Of a stretch of 64,000 bases of DNA, positions 24,561 to 37,500 are shown in pieces. Each line of letters begins with the position of its first letter. Positions within the stretch are counted from its first letter, which is position 1. Under the pieces are notes generated by a model, which did not search any database, was not told where the DNA came from, and worked only from the letters and a program-made list of their open reading frames with translations. Made by a program: the position numbers and the translations under genes. The stretch covers positions 42,077,192 through 42,141,191 of the forward strand of contig NC_068566.1 of the NCBI RefSeq assembly GCF_025698545.1, in the 5' to 3' direction. Origin of the DNA: Gossypium raimondii (Eukaryota > Streptophyta > Magnoliopsida > Malvales > Malvaceae).

Positions 24561-25026
24561 TGTTGCTAAGGTACTATCTCCCTCCACAAAATTTCGTGTC
24601 TTTACCATCTATTATTATTTTGATTTTAAATGTCGACCGACATAAAACCATAAATATATAATTAGATATAATAATATAATTTCATAAAAAATAAGAATAA
24701 TACATCACGAATGGATGAAAGCCATAAGATGAACACTAAGGAAAAAATTCTCAAAGATCCATGGTAAACAATAACGAGGATATAGAAAGGATAATTTTTT
24801 ATTTTTTGGTTGTGTTTATTTTTAATTTTTTGCTTAAAAATAGAATCTTTAATTCAACTGGTTCAAGTACTCGCACATTTGGGGTTGTTCTATCTCTTCA
24901 CAAGAAAGATAATTTCCTAATTTGTTTCACAAATCCCATAATTTTTATTATCATGATTTTAAGTTCAAAATTAGTATCTTTCAAGAAAAATATTGCATCT
25001 TCATGCTTTAAATAATTGAATAAACC

Positions 25027-25405
25027 TAATATAAACTATATTTTTATTTTAAAATACACTACATATATATTTTTATTTTAAAATACACTACATATATATT
25101 TTTTATTTTTAAAATACACTACATATTTTTTATTTTTAAAATACACTACATATATATTTTTATTTTTAAAATACACTACATATAATTTTTATTTTTAAAA
25201 TACACTACATATATTTTTAATTTTAAAATGCACTACATATATTTTTATTTTTAAAATACACTAATATAATTTTTAATTTTAAAATACACTACATATTTTT
25301 TTATTTTAAAATACACTACACATATTTTTTAATTTTTAAAATACACTACATATATATTTTTTTATTTTTAAAATACACTACATATATTTTTTAATTTTTA
25401 AAATA
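25027..25405. repeat. AT-rich minisatellite, about 12 copies of 25-35 bp
   Basis: Repeats of TTTTTAAAATACACTACATA with variable AT spacers. The array directly precedes the segment with the PTB-gene fragment. Just after it (25420-25550) a CCCATTTCCCCTCTTCCACC / CGATCAAAGTCCC block is also repeated two to three times. Confidence 0.9.
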
Positions 25406-25556
25406 CTCTAATACAGTGCAATTTCCCCATTCCCATTTCCCCTCTTCCACCGATCAAAGTCCCAAACCCCGTGCCCTCCTCCCATTTCCCATTCCCATTT
25501 CCCCTCTTCCACCGATCAAAGTCCCAATCCACCTCCACCGATCAAAGTCCCGATCA

Positions 25557-27000
25557 GAGGTTAGAGGCAAAACGGCCTATCTACAATATTCTAACAGGCA
25601 AGAGATTGTAAACAACAAAACCACGGCGGATATTGCCGTAAATGTTCTTTTGGTAACAACCTAAGGTCAAGGTGCGCGACTTGTTTCCATTGATGTTTTG
25701 CATCTGGTAAGGAAGATCTTTGGTCTTTCTTGCTTTCTTTTTTGGGTTAAGAATTTCTAGCTTTGATCTGAGTTTATGTAATTACTAGGATTTGTGTGGC
25801 TTTTGTCATGCTCTATAGAAAGAAAAAGCTTTCTGTTGTTTTGACATGAATATGAATGAATTAGCAGGATCATGTCAAGGGAATTATCTCCAATGGCAGC
25901 TTAGTGCATCCGGAGAAAGAGCACATGTGTGTTTGTCTTCTTTCTCCTTTCCTTAACACTACCTCTCTTCCCTACTCTTCCTTACTTACCTTCAATTCCT
26001 ACCTTTTAGTGGTGGGCATGGGTACTCCTGATTCCTGATTTAATAACCATTCATTAATGTTATTAGCATTATTTTTTGTTTGCTGATGCCTGTTATTCAA
26101 GATTGAATGAGTGGCTAATCAATAATAGCCTGTGAAGATGAAAAACCCCTCTGTTCCTTCTGTGCTCATGCAGTTGTACTTATCTCTTTCCATTTTGGAA
26201 TTAAACACTATTTGTAGTTGTTAATGTAGTTGTGAAATCGCGTAGCAATGGTTTAAGGGACTAATTGTTACAATCTAAATATTTTTCTTTAAGATCTAGA
26301 CAACTATATCTGCTTTTGGGAAGTAAGCTAGTAATTTTCATTGATACTATTATACTAGAGAATAGTACTTATTTTTCTTTGGGAACAATGTAATCTACAA
26401 AGTATAATCTTCATAGTTCTTGCATTTGTAGTTTACTTCACTTCAATTTACTTGAAGCAGCTAAAGCTTTATGTTTTACCTTGAAAAGGATAGTGATTGT
26501 ATCTGATTTTTACTCAAAAGATGGCACAGTTATTTATCACATAATACTTGATAAAATTGAAATTTGAGCAGCTTGAAGTGTAGCTTTTTTTTTTTAAAGA
26601 TTTCAGGATTCTTAGCACATATAGGTCAATTTTTTCATCCTTTTTCTTTTTATGCTTTACTTCATTCTAGTACTTTGGCAAAATATTAGATTTTACATGT
26701 TCTATAATTTTTGTTAACATCATTAGAAAATTTGAAATGATGCAATTGTTAAGGTGTATTCTGTTAATATGTTCTATTATTTCTGTCTCGATGCTTAAGA
26801 CCTGGTATGTTGAAGTTATCTCCATTCCTTATTTTCTGGCAGGTTTGTTAGTGGAAATTATAGGTTGTAATGACTTTTTGGAGTCCTTTTACTTAATTTA
26901 TTTTCCATTTATCTTTCTAAAGGAGTTAATAATGCAGGTATTTTCAGCTTTTGGATTTGTGCATAAGATTACTACCTTTGAGAAGACAGCTGGATTTCAG
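25557..27000 (+). pseudogene. Captured fragment of a polypyrimidine-tract-binding protein gene (PTB3-like)
   Basis: Two exons with their intron survive. Exon A (25557-25706) reads EVRGKTAYLQYSNRQEIVNN, KTTADIAVNVLLVT, then a stop, and ARLVSIDVLHL before a GTAAGG donor. Exon B (26938-27000) follows a GCAG acceptor and reads VFSAFGFVHKITTFEKTAGF. These are consecutive parts of the plant PTB protein around the start of its second RNA-recognition motif, and the intron falls inside LHL/VFSAFG. A stop replaces the usual IEG after LLVT, and nothing before or after is present. It is a dead, partial genomic copy with intron retained, so it arose by DNA capture and not reverse transcription. Confidence 0.85.
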
Positions 27001-28100
27001 GTTAATGAATTAAATCTCATTCTTCCTAGATTGATTGGTTTGCAATTTTTATCATTTATAGCTTGTTTGCAGTTTTTGATCTGTTTAATTACTTGACTTG
27101 TGTTCTTTGTTTATATATAGTCAGGGATATATATATTGAATGGGGATTGATGCTATTGAAGCAGGGGAGACTCCATTTGACTCCTATATATTCTAGTTCC
27201 TTTGAGGTACTATTTTCGAGTTCCTTTCACTTTTTTTCTGTTCTAACTTTGAATCTACTGTATAATTTGATCGTTATTGGGAATAATTACATGCATTTGT
27301 TTGTGTTTTTTTTTTTGCTTAAGCAAGTGTTAAAAGCCTTGGAAATTCGGTTTGTGCCCTACAAGCTTTAAGTTATAATGTTTTTGAGTTTAGATGTTTA
27401 GGTAATTTCATTGTGTATGACTTAAAATTATAGTTAGTAATAATATTACTAAATAGTGTGTAAAGCATGCTAAATGATAGGTCCAAAGATCAAAAGATAA
27501 AATGTTGCTACCTAAGGGATAAGGTTAGTATATCATTTAGAACTAGACTACTCAAAAGAAAAGCAATAACAATAACAACAATAATAACAGTGAGTGACGG
27601 CAAACCATCTCACCCTGAAGGAAGAACAACACTTTTTAATCAACCATCCAATGTTGCAAACAATCTGCACAAAGCCATTGCCTCCAATTAGGTCAAAACA
27701 TCCATCCTTTTACTTTTAACAAAGAATTTAACTTCGAGGAAAAATGTTTTAAAGAATAAATATACCTTGCATCACTATACAAATTACTATCTGAGAGTGC
27801 AGTAATTAATGTAGACTTCCCCTGTTAATTGAGAAAAAGAGTAAATGCTGAGCATGAGAAAATAGAGGGAAAAAACACAAGATATCTCTAACTTGTTAGT
27901 CTGATTGAAGAAACAAAATATCCTAAGCTCCCACAACCAAGAACAAAGCAAAAAATAGGGGAGAAACCAGCAAAAACGAGGGACAAACCAACAAGAACAA
28001 GGGAGAAACCAGCAAGAACAAGGGGAGAAACTGCTGTTTTGTTTCCAAATCTGAAAACAAATAAGATTGGGAAAGAAATTAGTTTAACATCTAAGGATAA
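27001..28100. other. Remainder of the nested block, unassigned
   Basis: Mixed AT-rich DNA with short open stretches I cannot assign. At 27960-28030 there is a short tandem repeat of GGGAGAAACCAGCAA(A/G)AAC units. The final 230 bases up to 28343 are the right subterminal region of the Harbinger element. Confidence 0.4.
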
Positions 28101-28349
28101 AATGGTAAAATAATAAATTAAAGTATGGGTATTTTTGTCTTCTAAAATACCTACTGCCCCAGCTAGAGCTGACTGGAGCTTTTAGCACCAGTGGAGATAA
28201 GGTCATCGGTCTTGTGAAGCGTCTCAACATCTTTGGAAGCCAAGACATCCAAATAGCCAAGCAATTCACTATGGTGCAGTGAGATTGAAAATCAAGCTAA
28301 AAAAGTTCAACGCACTGTATTGTGTTTGAATCCAAAGGAAGCCTAAGAA

Positions 28350-29086
28350 TTTTAAATGAATGCAATTATTTATCATGATGTTGTTATCAATCTTAAATTG
28401 GTATAGAATTAATTTGTAATACTAACTCAATCAACAACCTTATTAATATTAAATTTCATTGCACACGTATGCGTGTGGAAACTATATATTTAGAATACAT
28501 GTGTGCGTTTCAATCAATAACATTATCAACATATACAATTGATGGAGGTAATAAAGTATACATAATATAGTTAAAATGTAAATATTATATTAAAATAAAG
28601 TTTTGGTTCAATGATAAAGTTTATATTTTAGTGATATAAATAGCACAAGTTTAAATCTAACTACAAGCAATTCTTTTATTAGCTTTTTTAATAAAAAATA
28701 AAAGTCTAATATACCTTGAATAATATGACATTTTAATTATGTAAAAATATTTTCATAATTTTCATAACTAAATTGATAGCAACATTAAATTAAATAAAGA
28801 AAAAAATAGATCTCTTTTGTGCTTTTCCAACTTCCTTTTTTCTCTTAATTTTGTATTCAATACTATTATTTGATTTTTTTGATATTTTTAATTTTATTAT
28901 CAATTCCTTTTTTATTGTAAAAAGAGATAATATAAAAATAAGACATGAATAACAATGGAATATATCTCTATACTAAAATGGAGTAAAAAGTAGACCAAAA
29001 CAATATACAAGTAATGAAAGAATGTTAAAATCAAATCCTATCTACGTATACCGTGCTCTAATAATATGAACACACATGTATTAATC
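28350..29086. other. Intergenic AT-rich DNA
   Basis: No gene was seen. Short stretches (GATAATAAAGTATGCATAAT-like) near 28550 recur near 16150, so part is an old dispersed repeat. Confidence 0.45.
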
Positions 29087-29560
29087 CTATATAAAACAAT
29101 GAACAACCGGAGTTGGTGTCACTTTCCCCAGCTTCAACTCCAAATCCACTCCCCAAGACGTCAAACTCAGATCTAAAGATGGATCCCTACCATCTCCGGT
29201 CGATTTATTCATCTCCGGCAACAAATCCCGAGTTACCAACCCGTCATTCAGAGCAGCCCTATGTCTCCTCATGTGACCGCCGAGAGCTTGACCAATGGCG
29301 AACTCCAGCCCACAGATCGAACACTCGTGGGTCTTCGGCTTCGTAGGCGAAACCGCTAACTCTTCATTGTCTCCTACCGTTAGCTTCGGCTTCTTATGAC
29401 TCGCCCTGTGACCTCCAAGTGCTTGGAAAGATGAAAACTTTTTATTACATGTCTTGCATGCAAAGACACGACCAGCAACCTGGTCGGTCTCCCCAACTCT
29501 CGATAGTAACATCAAACAATCTGCCATATCCATCGCATCAATATCTCTGCCTCTCTTCAT
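29087..29560 (-). CDS. C2H2 zinc-finger transcriptional repressor, ZAT11/ZAT12 type
   Basis: An intronless gene of 157 codons, close to the usual 160-180 for this subgroup. An L-box-like DCLMLLSRVG lies at residues 15-24. Finger 1 has Cys35, Cys38, His51, His55 and finger 2 has Cys80, Cys83, His96, His100; both contain the plant-specific QALGGH, which contacts DNA. LDLSL at 129-133 is an EAR repression motif, and a second LxLxL pattern (LELKL) follows at 140-144. Such proteins are nuclear stress-response repressors. The frame runs open another 200 bases upstream, but the TATA box at 29681-29690 places that part in the promoter and 5' UTR, so the ATG at 29560 (MKRGRD) is chosen. Confidence 0.93.
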   Translation of the reverse strand: MKRGRDIDAMDMADCLMLLSRVGETDQVAGRVFACKTCNKKFSSFQALGGHRASHKKPKLTVGDNEELAVSPTKPKTHECSICGLEFAIGQALGGHMRRHRAALNDGLVTRDLLPEMNKSTGDGRDPSLDLSLTSWGVDLELKLGKVTPTPVVHCFI

Positions 29561-29680
29561 TAATCTGAAAACTTGTATAAAAAAACTGAAACTTGGAACA
29601 CTGTAAAGTATGAAACTTTGGGTTTTGCTGTTGAAATCTGAAAAGAAACTTGGATGAGAGGAACATTGGTTGGGGGTTTT

Positions 29681-29690
29681 GTATTTATAG
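29681..29690 (-). promoter_or_regulatory. TATA box of the ZAT-type gene
   Basis: CTATAAATAC on the minus strand, about 120 bases upstream of the chosen ATG. Confidence 0.7.
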
Positions 29691-29761
29691 ATTTCAAAAA
29701 GAACTTGGGGGCTAAGAAAGTAAAAGAGTGATGGAAATTTTGAAGCCGCCATCTTCAGCAC

Positions 29762-32700
29762 GTTGGCGTCACCGCGTAGCCAAGCAGGTTAAGAAAGAGT
29801 CGCTTTGAGGCAACTCGGTAGGAACCTTCCTTACAAATTCTAGACACTTATTTGTTATTCGTAGTGTTGATAGTGTTATGTTACTTGCATTTCATACACA
29901 TGTTCGCGCGTGTACACCACACCCCTATGTTTTTTATTATTATAGTTTTTTACTAGTTGCTCAAGTTGTTTAGTTTGTTCTTCTCTTCTAGTAGTACATT
30001 AATATTACATGTTAGCATATTATTAGAAATAATATTTTAAGAAACTCAAATATTTTAATTATTTTCCTTTAAAAACACTCTAATTAATAAAAAATATTTT
30101 TAATAATGTGTAGTCAATTAAGGAGTTTTAATTAAGAACTAGATTATATTGAAATAAAAATATAAAAATATAATTTAAGTTAATAAATTAATAATAATTA
30201 TTTTTGTATAGAATGATAGTTTTTAAGAAGTAGTAGTTTGAAAAAGAGAGGTGTTTTTCTTAGTAATTAAGTTTTTAAAAAAACATTATGTAAGACAGAA
30301 AAATTATTTTATAATAACTAATAATCCATTAGACCTAATCATGAATCAGGTTGTTGCTAAATTTTAGGTTTGATTAAAAAAATGAACTTAAAATTTTGCT
30401 CAACCCCGATCCAGATAATAATGCTAAATTTGAGTCCGACTCGCCCATATTAAAATTTTAATATAAAAATAAATTTAAAAAATATAATACATCAAATACG
30501 TTAAAAATATTAAAATACATGTATCCTAATAATTTGCAAACACATTAAAAAGAATCTTTATACTTAAATAAGACAAACATAGTTGCAACTTAGCAAGCAA
30601 ATGCCTTTAAAAATAATAGTAACAAAATAATAGTAATATAATAGTAAAATGACAATAAAATAATATCAAAAATTATTTTTAGGCAAGTTCAGACATTATT
30701 TTTGTCTAAATTTATTTTTAAATCTATATTTTATTTAAACTCTTTTACTTTTCGGATAACTTAATTCTCCACCTCATATATACTTATCAAAAGTAAATAG
30801 ACGGTTCCTGCGATTCCAACAAGATAGATTATAAGATGAACACATAATGGATAAGCCGAACATTGAGATTCTACTTACAGCATTTTCAAGATTGATGTTT
30901 TGTTTAAAAGAAAAGGAAAAAAAATTATGTTTGTCGGTCACGCGTTAGTGACGCGTGGGAGTGTTGAAGTGACTATTGTAAGAACAAGGCTTAAAATGGA
31001 AAGAGAGAGAACGTGCAAAGAAAGTGGACAAGTAGTAGTTAAAAGACTTCGAGTGAAGAAAGAAATGGTATTCCTTCCGATGCAATAAACTAATTGAAAA
31101 AATATTAATATAAAATTATGATATAAATTGTTGAAAATATAAAAAAATAAAATAAAATTTATAACCCATCCCTTAACTAATTACATTCATCTAAGAAAGA
31201 TTATAACCCTAAGTTCACGTATTGAGTTATACAATAAGATTAAATTAATTAATCAAAATCATCTTAATATATAATGTTGTTATTTCAACGCCGTCTGGCT
31301 CCAAGGGTGAGTTTCTTAATTTCACACTCTCTCTTTTTTCTTGCCATTTAGTTTCCTCCACCTTTTGGGTTGGTGGCCAAATCTCCCAACATAATTAATC
31401 CATCACTTTCCTAGCTATTACCCCTAGTTTTAATGTGAATATTTCCAAGCATGTGTTCACTATAATCAATGGAATCCATTAACTAGTAAAGACTAGAATT
31501 GGAAGGAGATTTCCATGTCACGCTTAGTTTCTTTTTCCTTTTAAACCAATGGTAGCAATTTCCCATTGATTTACGACTGATATTGATGTTTATGGAAACT
31601 TAAAACCCTATACCTAACCACTTTTGTACACATTCACATTTTTTCCTAGGAAAATTGTGATTTGAAGTACAATGACTTGGACGAGGAAAAAGAAAGCGTT
31701 TTGGGAAATTTGATGCGAGTTTATTGTGGATTTTTTTCTTTATTTCTTATGGGTTTAAGTCTAATTGTAGAAAAATGCTTGATAAATTTTGATTTTTAAT
31801 AAAATTATAATTTGTACATAATTATTCATACATATATTTAACTTCTTTAAAAAGTTTCATCTTTGTTTAATTATCACAATTATGTGGACATGTGGTATTG
31901 ATTTTGGTTCAAGTTTGCATAAACAAATCAAGTTTTGAATATTTTGAGTTATTTCGGTTTAAATCAATTACAAATTCAAGTTGGTTTTGGATTTAGATTT
32001 GTTTTTGGCTCAACTTATTTGGGTTTAAGCTCGGATTTTTTTAGGTTGGATTATTTAGAGTTTAAGTTATTTCAAATATGTGTTATTTAGGCTGCTTATT
32101 TGATCGGTCATTTTAAATTTAAGTTATTTTGAGTTTAAATTGTTACAGGTTTATAATGTTTTAAATTTTATCATTTCAAATTTAAAATACTTGACAATTG
32201 TTAATTTTTTATGATAAAATCAGATAATTATATCTATAATTTGGAGGCTAGAACAATCAAATCCAGGTGCAACAATGCATGTTCATTATTTAATGTCCTA
32301 ATATTCGTCTTTTCTTTGTTTTCGACTGAAACATGGTTAAACACGAGATTCCAACTTCCAACACGCTTTATAGATTGTACAGTACACTAAGTAATGCAAC
32401 TACTGGATAATATTAAAAGAATAATCTAGTTATTCTATTTCAAATTCCCAATTTTTCCAATTTTTTAAGAACTTAATTCAGATATTTAAAATGATGTCTA
32501 TTTTTCTATTTAAAAGTCTATTTCTTGTAGCAATTGGTAAGCATTAAGCCATTTTAATATATATATATATATAAGTTGCCATGGAACTTGCTTCTCAAAA
32601 CCCATAGAGTTATTAAAATTGCAATTCAGTCAAAGAAATGAAAATTAATGAGAAAAATAAAATAGAGGCTTGCATCATTGTAAGGGTTATAACCTCAACT

Positions 32701-32800
32701 TAACTACTTTCTAGATGATCCTTTCAATGAAAATTAGCCCTTGTTACATAAACAAGTAAATAAACATGTATAAAAATATGATATAATATATTGTTAGGAG
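29762..32800. other. Long AT-rich intergenic region
   Basis: No gene is supported. About 30320-30770 is one copy of a dispersed repeat also found at 39640-40110. A short frame at 30900-31088 has no recognisable features. A (TA)n run lies near 32560. Confidence 0.5.
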
Positions 32801-33007
32801 AGTTTTACTTGAATACCATCCTTTGGTTCAAATAGAATTATGTTTAGACCATAAAATGAATTGTTAAGGGCATACAAGGTGATACTGTGACGACGATTTA
32901 TAGGTTTAATAGAGCAATACCGCGACGATGGTCTGCAGGATCTATGGGGCGACACCATGACGACAATATACAGGTCTTACGGAGCGACACCTTAAAAAAG
33001 GTTTAAT

Positions 33008-33690
33008 GTGTAAAACCATATCTCGACTATGGAAACCAATAGAGTCTGCTAGGATATTAAACATGGGGTTATAAGGTGTAAGACCATAGCTCAACTATGG
33101 CAACTAATGGAGTCTGCCAAGACATTAAACATGGGGTTACAAGGTGTAAGACCATAGCTCGACTATGACAACCAATAGAGTCTGCCAGGACATTAAACAT
33201 GAAGTTACAAAGTGTAAGACCATAGTTCGGCTATGACAACCAATAGGGTCCGTCAGGACATTAAACATGGGGTTATAAGGTGTAAGACCATAGCTCGGCT
33301 ATAACAACCAATAGAGTCCACCAAAACATTAAACATGGGGTTACAAGGTGTAAGACCATAGCTTGTCTATGACAACCAATAGAGTTTGCCAGGACGTTAA
33401 ACATAAAGTTACAAGGTGTAAGACTATAGCTCGTCTATGGCAACCAATAGAGTTTGCCAGGACGTTAAACATGGAGTTACAAGGTGTAAGACCATAGCTT
33501 GACTATGACAACCAATAGAGTCCACCAAAACATTAAACATGGGGTTATAAGGTGTAAGACCATAGCTCGGCTATGGCAACCAATAGAGTCTGCTAGGACG
33601 TTAAGCATGGGCTTAGACTGTATAAGTCCATAGCTCAGCTATGGCGTCAGGTGATGTCCGAAAAAAATGTTGGGCCAAGAAGATGACAAG
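33008..33690 (+). repeat. Ten-copy 68-bp tandem array
   Basis: The motif GTGTAAGACCATAGCTC recurs at 33008, 33076, 33144, 33212, 33280, 33348, 33416, 33484, 33552 and 33620 with a constant 68-base step. Units contain CCAATAGAGTCTGCCAGGAC and ATTAAACATGGGGTTA. Just before the array (32880-33000) is a shorter repeat of GCGACACC(A/G)TGACGA type. Position next to a gypsy LTR suggests the untranslated region between pol and the 3' LTR. Confidence 0.95.
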
Positions 33691-34536
33691 ACAAGGTAAG
33701 AGAGATCGAAGTATGATCCACTTAGAGAGTAACATGAACAAGCGAGTACGGTGCGTCTAAGAACACGGGTAAACATGATAGCCCAAAGATCAACCAAATT
33801 ACGAAGATAAAAAAGGCGAGTAGGAACATCTAAGAATGTAAGTAAGTTATTGACGAGGGATAACTAAGTAGATGTATGAGTCCATGAATTTTAGCGAGTA
33901 CACCAAAATCGGGAGTGATAGTGAAATGATCAAGCGGAACCTAAGTCTAAAGGTTAGCGGATAAAGATTAACAAAAAACGGGTAAGTCCGCCAAGAGCTA
34001 CCTTGGATGGACAGTCCGTCGAGAAGTAGCGGAAGATATGGTTCGCTAAGAACTATTTGCTAATTTAAAATTTTCAGAGGTTTGAAACAAGGTGAACTAG
34101 CAGTTTAAGGTTAGTTGTAAAGTATGACTCCACCAGGATGATGGGGCTTTTAATCAGTTAGCTTAACCTCATGACTAAATTTGTGGGTTTGGACTGAAAG
34201 GTGGGTTAAAGTGGAAAATTCTTAAAACTAATCTAGTATGGGATGAACGAATTATGATAAAGATTCGAATTTAAGAACATAAGTGAAAGTCAGCCAGTAG
34301 TAGGCAACAAACCTTATTCCCAAGCGTATGGTGGTTTATGAGAGAGTAAACTCGTCAAAGTATAAGAGAATCTGAGATGATATGGAATCAGGCTAGAGCC
34401 ATAGAAGACCATTTTCGTAAAGGTCATGTTTACGTCCAGGATAGAGAAAAAATCTGCCAGTGATGAACCGCAAAAAAAGGGCAAGGTGTCGACCACGCTG
34501 GTGAAATCTGTGGAAAGCTAAGGATAGACAAGGAGT
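33691..34536 (+). other. Probable non-coding internal part of the gypsy element
   Basis: Purine-rich sequence with no intact frame, continuing from the 68-bp array to the LTR start. No polypurine tract could be fixed with confidence. Confidence 0.35.
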
Positions 34537-37500
34537 TGTAACACCCATAACCCTTATCCATCGCCAAAACAGGGTTATGAAGTATTACCAGACTTTACAA
34601 AATAAATACGAACATTTTATAACATTTATTAAACATATCAGAAACCAATCATAAAAAAATCATATTGTCCCTTGTATGAGCCCTCGAGGCCCAACATACA
34701 CCTTAGAAGTGAATCGGGACTAAACCAGATACTCAGGGAATTTTTTTCCGAAATCTCAAAATTTTTCTTAGATACAAGGGACACAAGTCCATATGGCCAC
34801 GCATGTGTCTTAGGCCATGTAGGCATTCGACGTAAGGCACACGGCCGTGTCCCAGCCCGTGTCCACACTCGTGTAACTCTCTAACTTGGGTTACACGGCC
34901 AACCACATGCCTAGGTGCTAGGCCGTGTGAAAGGTGTAGGGGTCACACGGCCAAGCCACACGCTTGTGTGCTAGACTATGTGTAAAAACCTGGGCATTCT
35001 GTCTCGAAATTTTAAGATGCAGGGGACACACAGCCAAACCACATACCCATGTGCTAGGCCGTGTGTCACACATCACTGAGACACACACCTGTGTCTCTTC
35101 CCGTGTGGACAAAAATAGGTCATTTTGTGGCCTCTTTTCTCACCCATTCTTGATTTCAACCTACACATATCAGATTTCATACATATAGACCATAACAAGA
35201 TCTCTAAAACAACCAATTCCTAACTCTAATATGGTCATATTATCACATATATTCTAACATTCTAATTAGAACATAAAACAAATCACACATGCAACTACTT
35301 ATATCAACATGTTTTACCAATTTATTCATCACTAAGCCTAGGAACTATCCATCCATTAACCATACTAATACTTATACCAAACATGATAAAACCATACATA
35401 TATAAGTTAACTTGAAACATAAACAAAATGTAATTATTGACATTTATACAACCATTTCAATCCCTATACATGCCATATAAACCATAATATGTATTGCAAA
35501 ATCTACTGGATGGCTCAATGTGTTGATCCGACTACCTGACTTCTCGAAAATCTTCAAAGAATATTAAATAATACAAGTAAGCTTAATGAAGCTTTGTAAG
35601 TTCGTAGGCTTTAAACATAAATCTTACCGAACACACTATAACAATTCATTTCAATATATATATACATCGTTCGATATACATTTCCTGCCAATCACAACTT
35701 CAGTTGATGAATTCACTTATTTTAGCTCAATATCAATAATAACTTTAAGTCTTTGAACATTAATTCTATATGTCACTTACCAACCCTTGTTAAATCAGAG
35801 AACGTCTTACAGATATGAGTACATCGTATACATAAGCCCGAAGGCTGCACAAAAGCACATAAGTGCCAAACAGAAACCCATAAGGGTTGAACGAAAGCTC
35901 GTAAGAGCTAAACAGAAACCCATAAGGGTTATACTGAAGCTTAAAAGAGCTGAATAAAAACCCATTAGGGTTAAACGAAAACTCATATGAGTTAACTGAA
36001 GCTCATGAGAGCTAAACGGAAAGTAAACACGAAAGTTCGCAACAAATGCTGAAACTCGGTTTACTTGGGTATTTTGTCGTCAATTCATCCTTTGCACAGA
36101 GCGACTGTACTCAATCTCGCGTTCCGTTCGTTTCGAACATTCAATTCAATTTCATAACTTTAACAATAATGTTATTTTTAACAAATGATTTGAATAAATA
36201 CATAATACCATTCATCAATTTAATATATAACATTACAGTTTAACCATATGAACTTACTTGGGTTAAATTATGGAATTTGTAGTAGTTCAGGGACTATTTT
36301 GCTAATTTCTTTTTTCATGATTATCTACGGGCTCTTGATCTAGAATATAAAATTATTCATTCATTAGCAGATATTTTAACTCTAATTCACTTCACAATTA
36401 ATTCCTTCAATTTTCAAAATTACACAATTACCCTAACTTTTACAATTTTTACAATTTAGTCCTCACCAATTAGCCTATCAAATGATTCTCAATTGATAAT
36501 TTATTTAAATATTATAAACTATCATACAACCTTTGATTGACAGAATTTTAGTATCAAAACCTAATATTTAATCTTTTCACAATTTGATCCCAAAATCAAT
36601 TTCTATTGAAATCACTTGATAAAATCATCATATAATAAAATTAAAGCTCTAAATCCATGTTAATTCATCACAAACATCCAGCACTCATCAATTGTAACTT
36701 TAAAATTACCCATGAAATAAAAAACTAATGACATAATTAGTTGGACCTAATTGTAAAAGTCTCAAAAATATAAAAATTACAAGAAATAAACAAGAATTGA
36801 ACTCACATGGAGTAAAAATATGAAAAACCAGCTTTAGAAGCTCTCCTATGGTTGTTTTTGGCTGAATATTGATGAAAAAATGTCTAGAAATTCAATTTGG
36901 TCATTGTTTTATTTTTACCTTAATTACCCAAATGACCATTTTGTCCCTAAATCACAAAATTTCAAGATTTTTCTCTGCTTATGCCGCCTCAGCCTTCTAA
37001 TAGGTGTCTAATTGCCTTTTTGGTCTTCCTTTATTCACCACTTAAGCTATTTAATCACTATTTCTTTAATTAACAAGTTTTGCACCTTTTTCAATCTAGT
37101 CCTTTTTATTTAATTAACTGTCAAAACGTTAAAATTTTCTAAATAAAATTTAATACTAACTCAATGACACTCCGAAAATATTTATAAAAATATTTACGGC
37201 TCGGTTTATGAAATCGAGGTCTCGATACCTCATTTTTTAAACCACTTAACTTAGTACTTTCTTCTAAAACACAAATCACTATTTCAAAAGTCTTCCTAAA
37301 ATAATATTTAACTCATAAATACTAAATAATAAAATTTTCAAACTCACTCGTCGGATTTAATGGTCTCGAATCACTGTTTTCGACACCACTAAAATTTGAG
37401 CTGTTTCAAAATCTCTGTTTAAAACTTTGTTTCTTAAGGATTTTGAATTATTGCTACTGCTTTGTAGAATTTCACTAAGTTCATTTGAACTTATGTGCTT

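Larger units (their letters stand above)
16803..28343 (-). mobile_element. Decayed PIF/Harbinger transposon carrying nested insertions, 11.5 kb
   Basis: The left end is GGCTTAGTTTGCATGG once the MITE at 16809-16947 is removed. The right end, read on the minus strand, is GGCTTCCTTTGGATTC. Both are flanked by TAA (16800-16802 and 28344-28346), the three-base target of this superfamily. The left subterminal region and the right 200 bases align by eye with the two ends of the 661-bp element at 63186-63846, which supports both boundaries. Inside, on the minus strand, are the two genes typical of the family, transposase (17489-18933) and Myb/SANT-like protein (19251-19782 plus 24261-24560). Both are broken. 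The excess length comes from later insertions carrying host-gene exons and satellites. Confidence 0.75.

Noticed and set aside
29561..29761. Sixty-seven extra N-terminal residues on the ZAT-type protein
   Set aside because: The stretch contains the TATA box and lies upstream of the probable transcription start; family members start at the MKR-type methionine.
33008..33690. CRISPR-like regular repeats
   Set aside because: The units are directly adjacent with no unique spacers, and the context is a plant retroelement.
34638..35188. Open frames in the CACACGG-rich part of the gypsy LTR
   Set aside because: They arise from the low stop density of the repeated motif and occur on both strands with no protein features.
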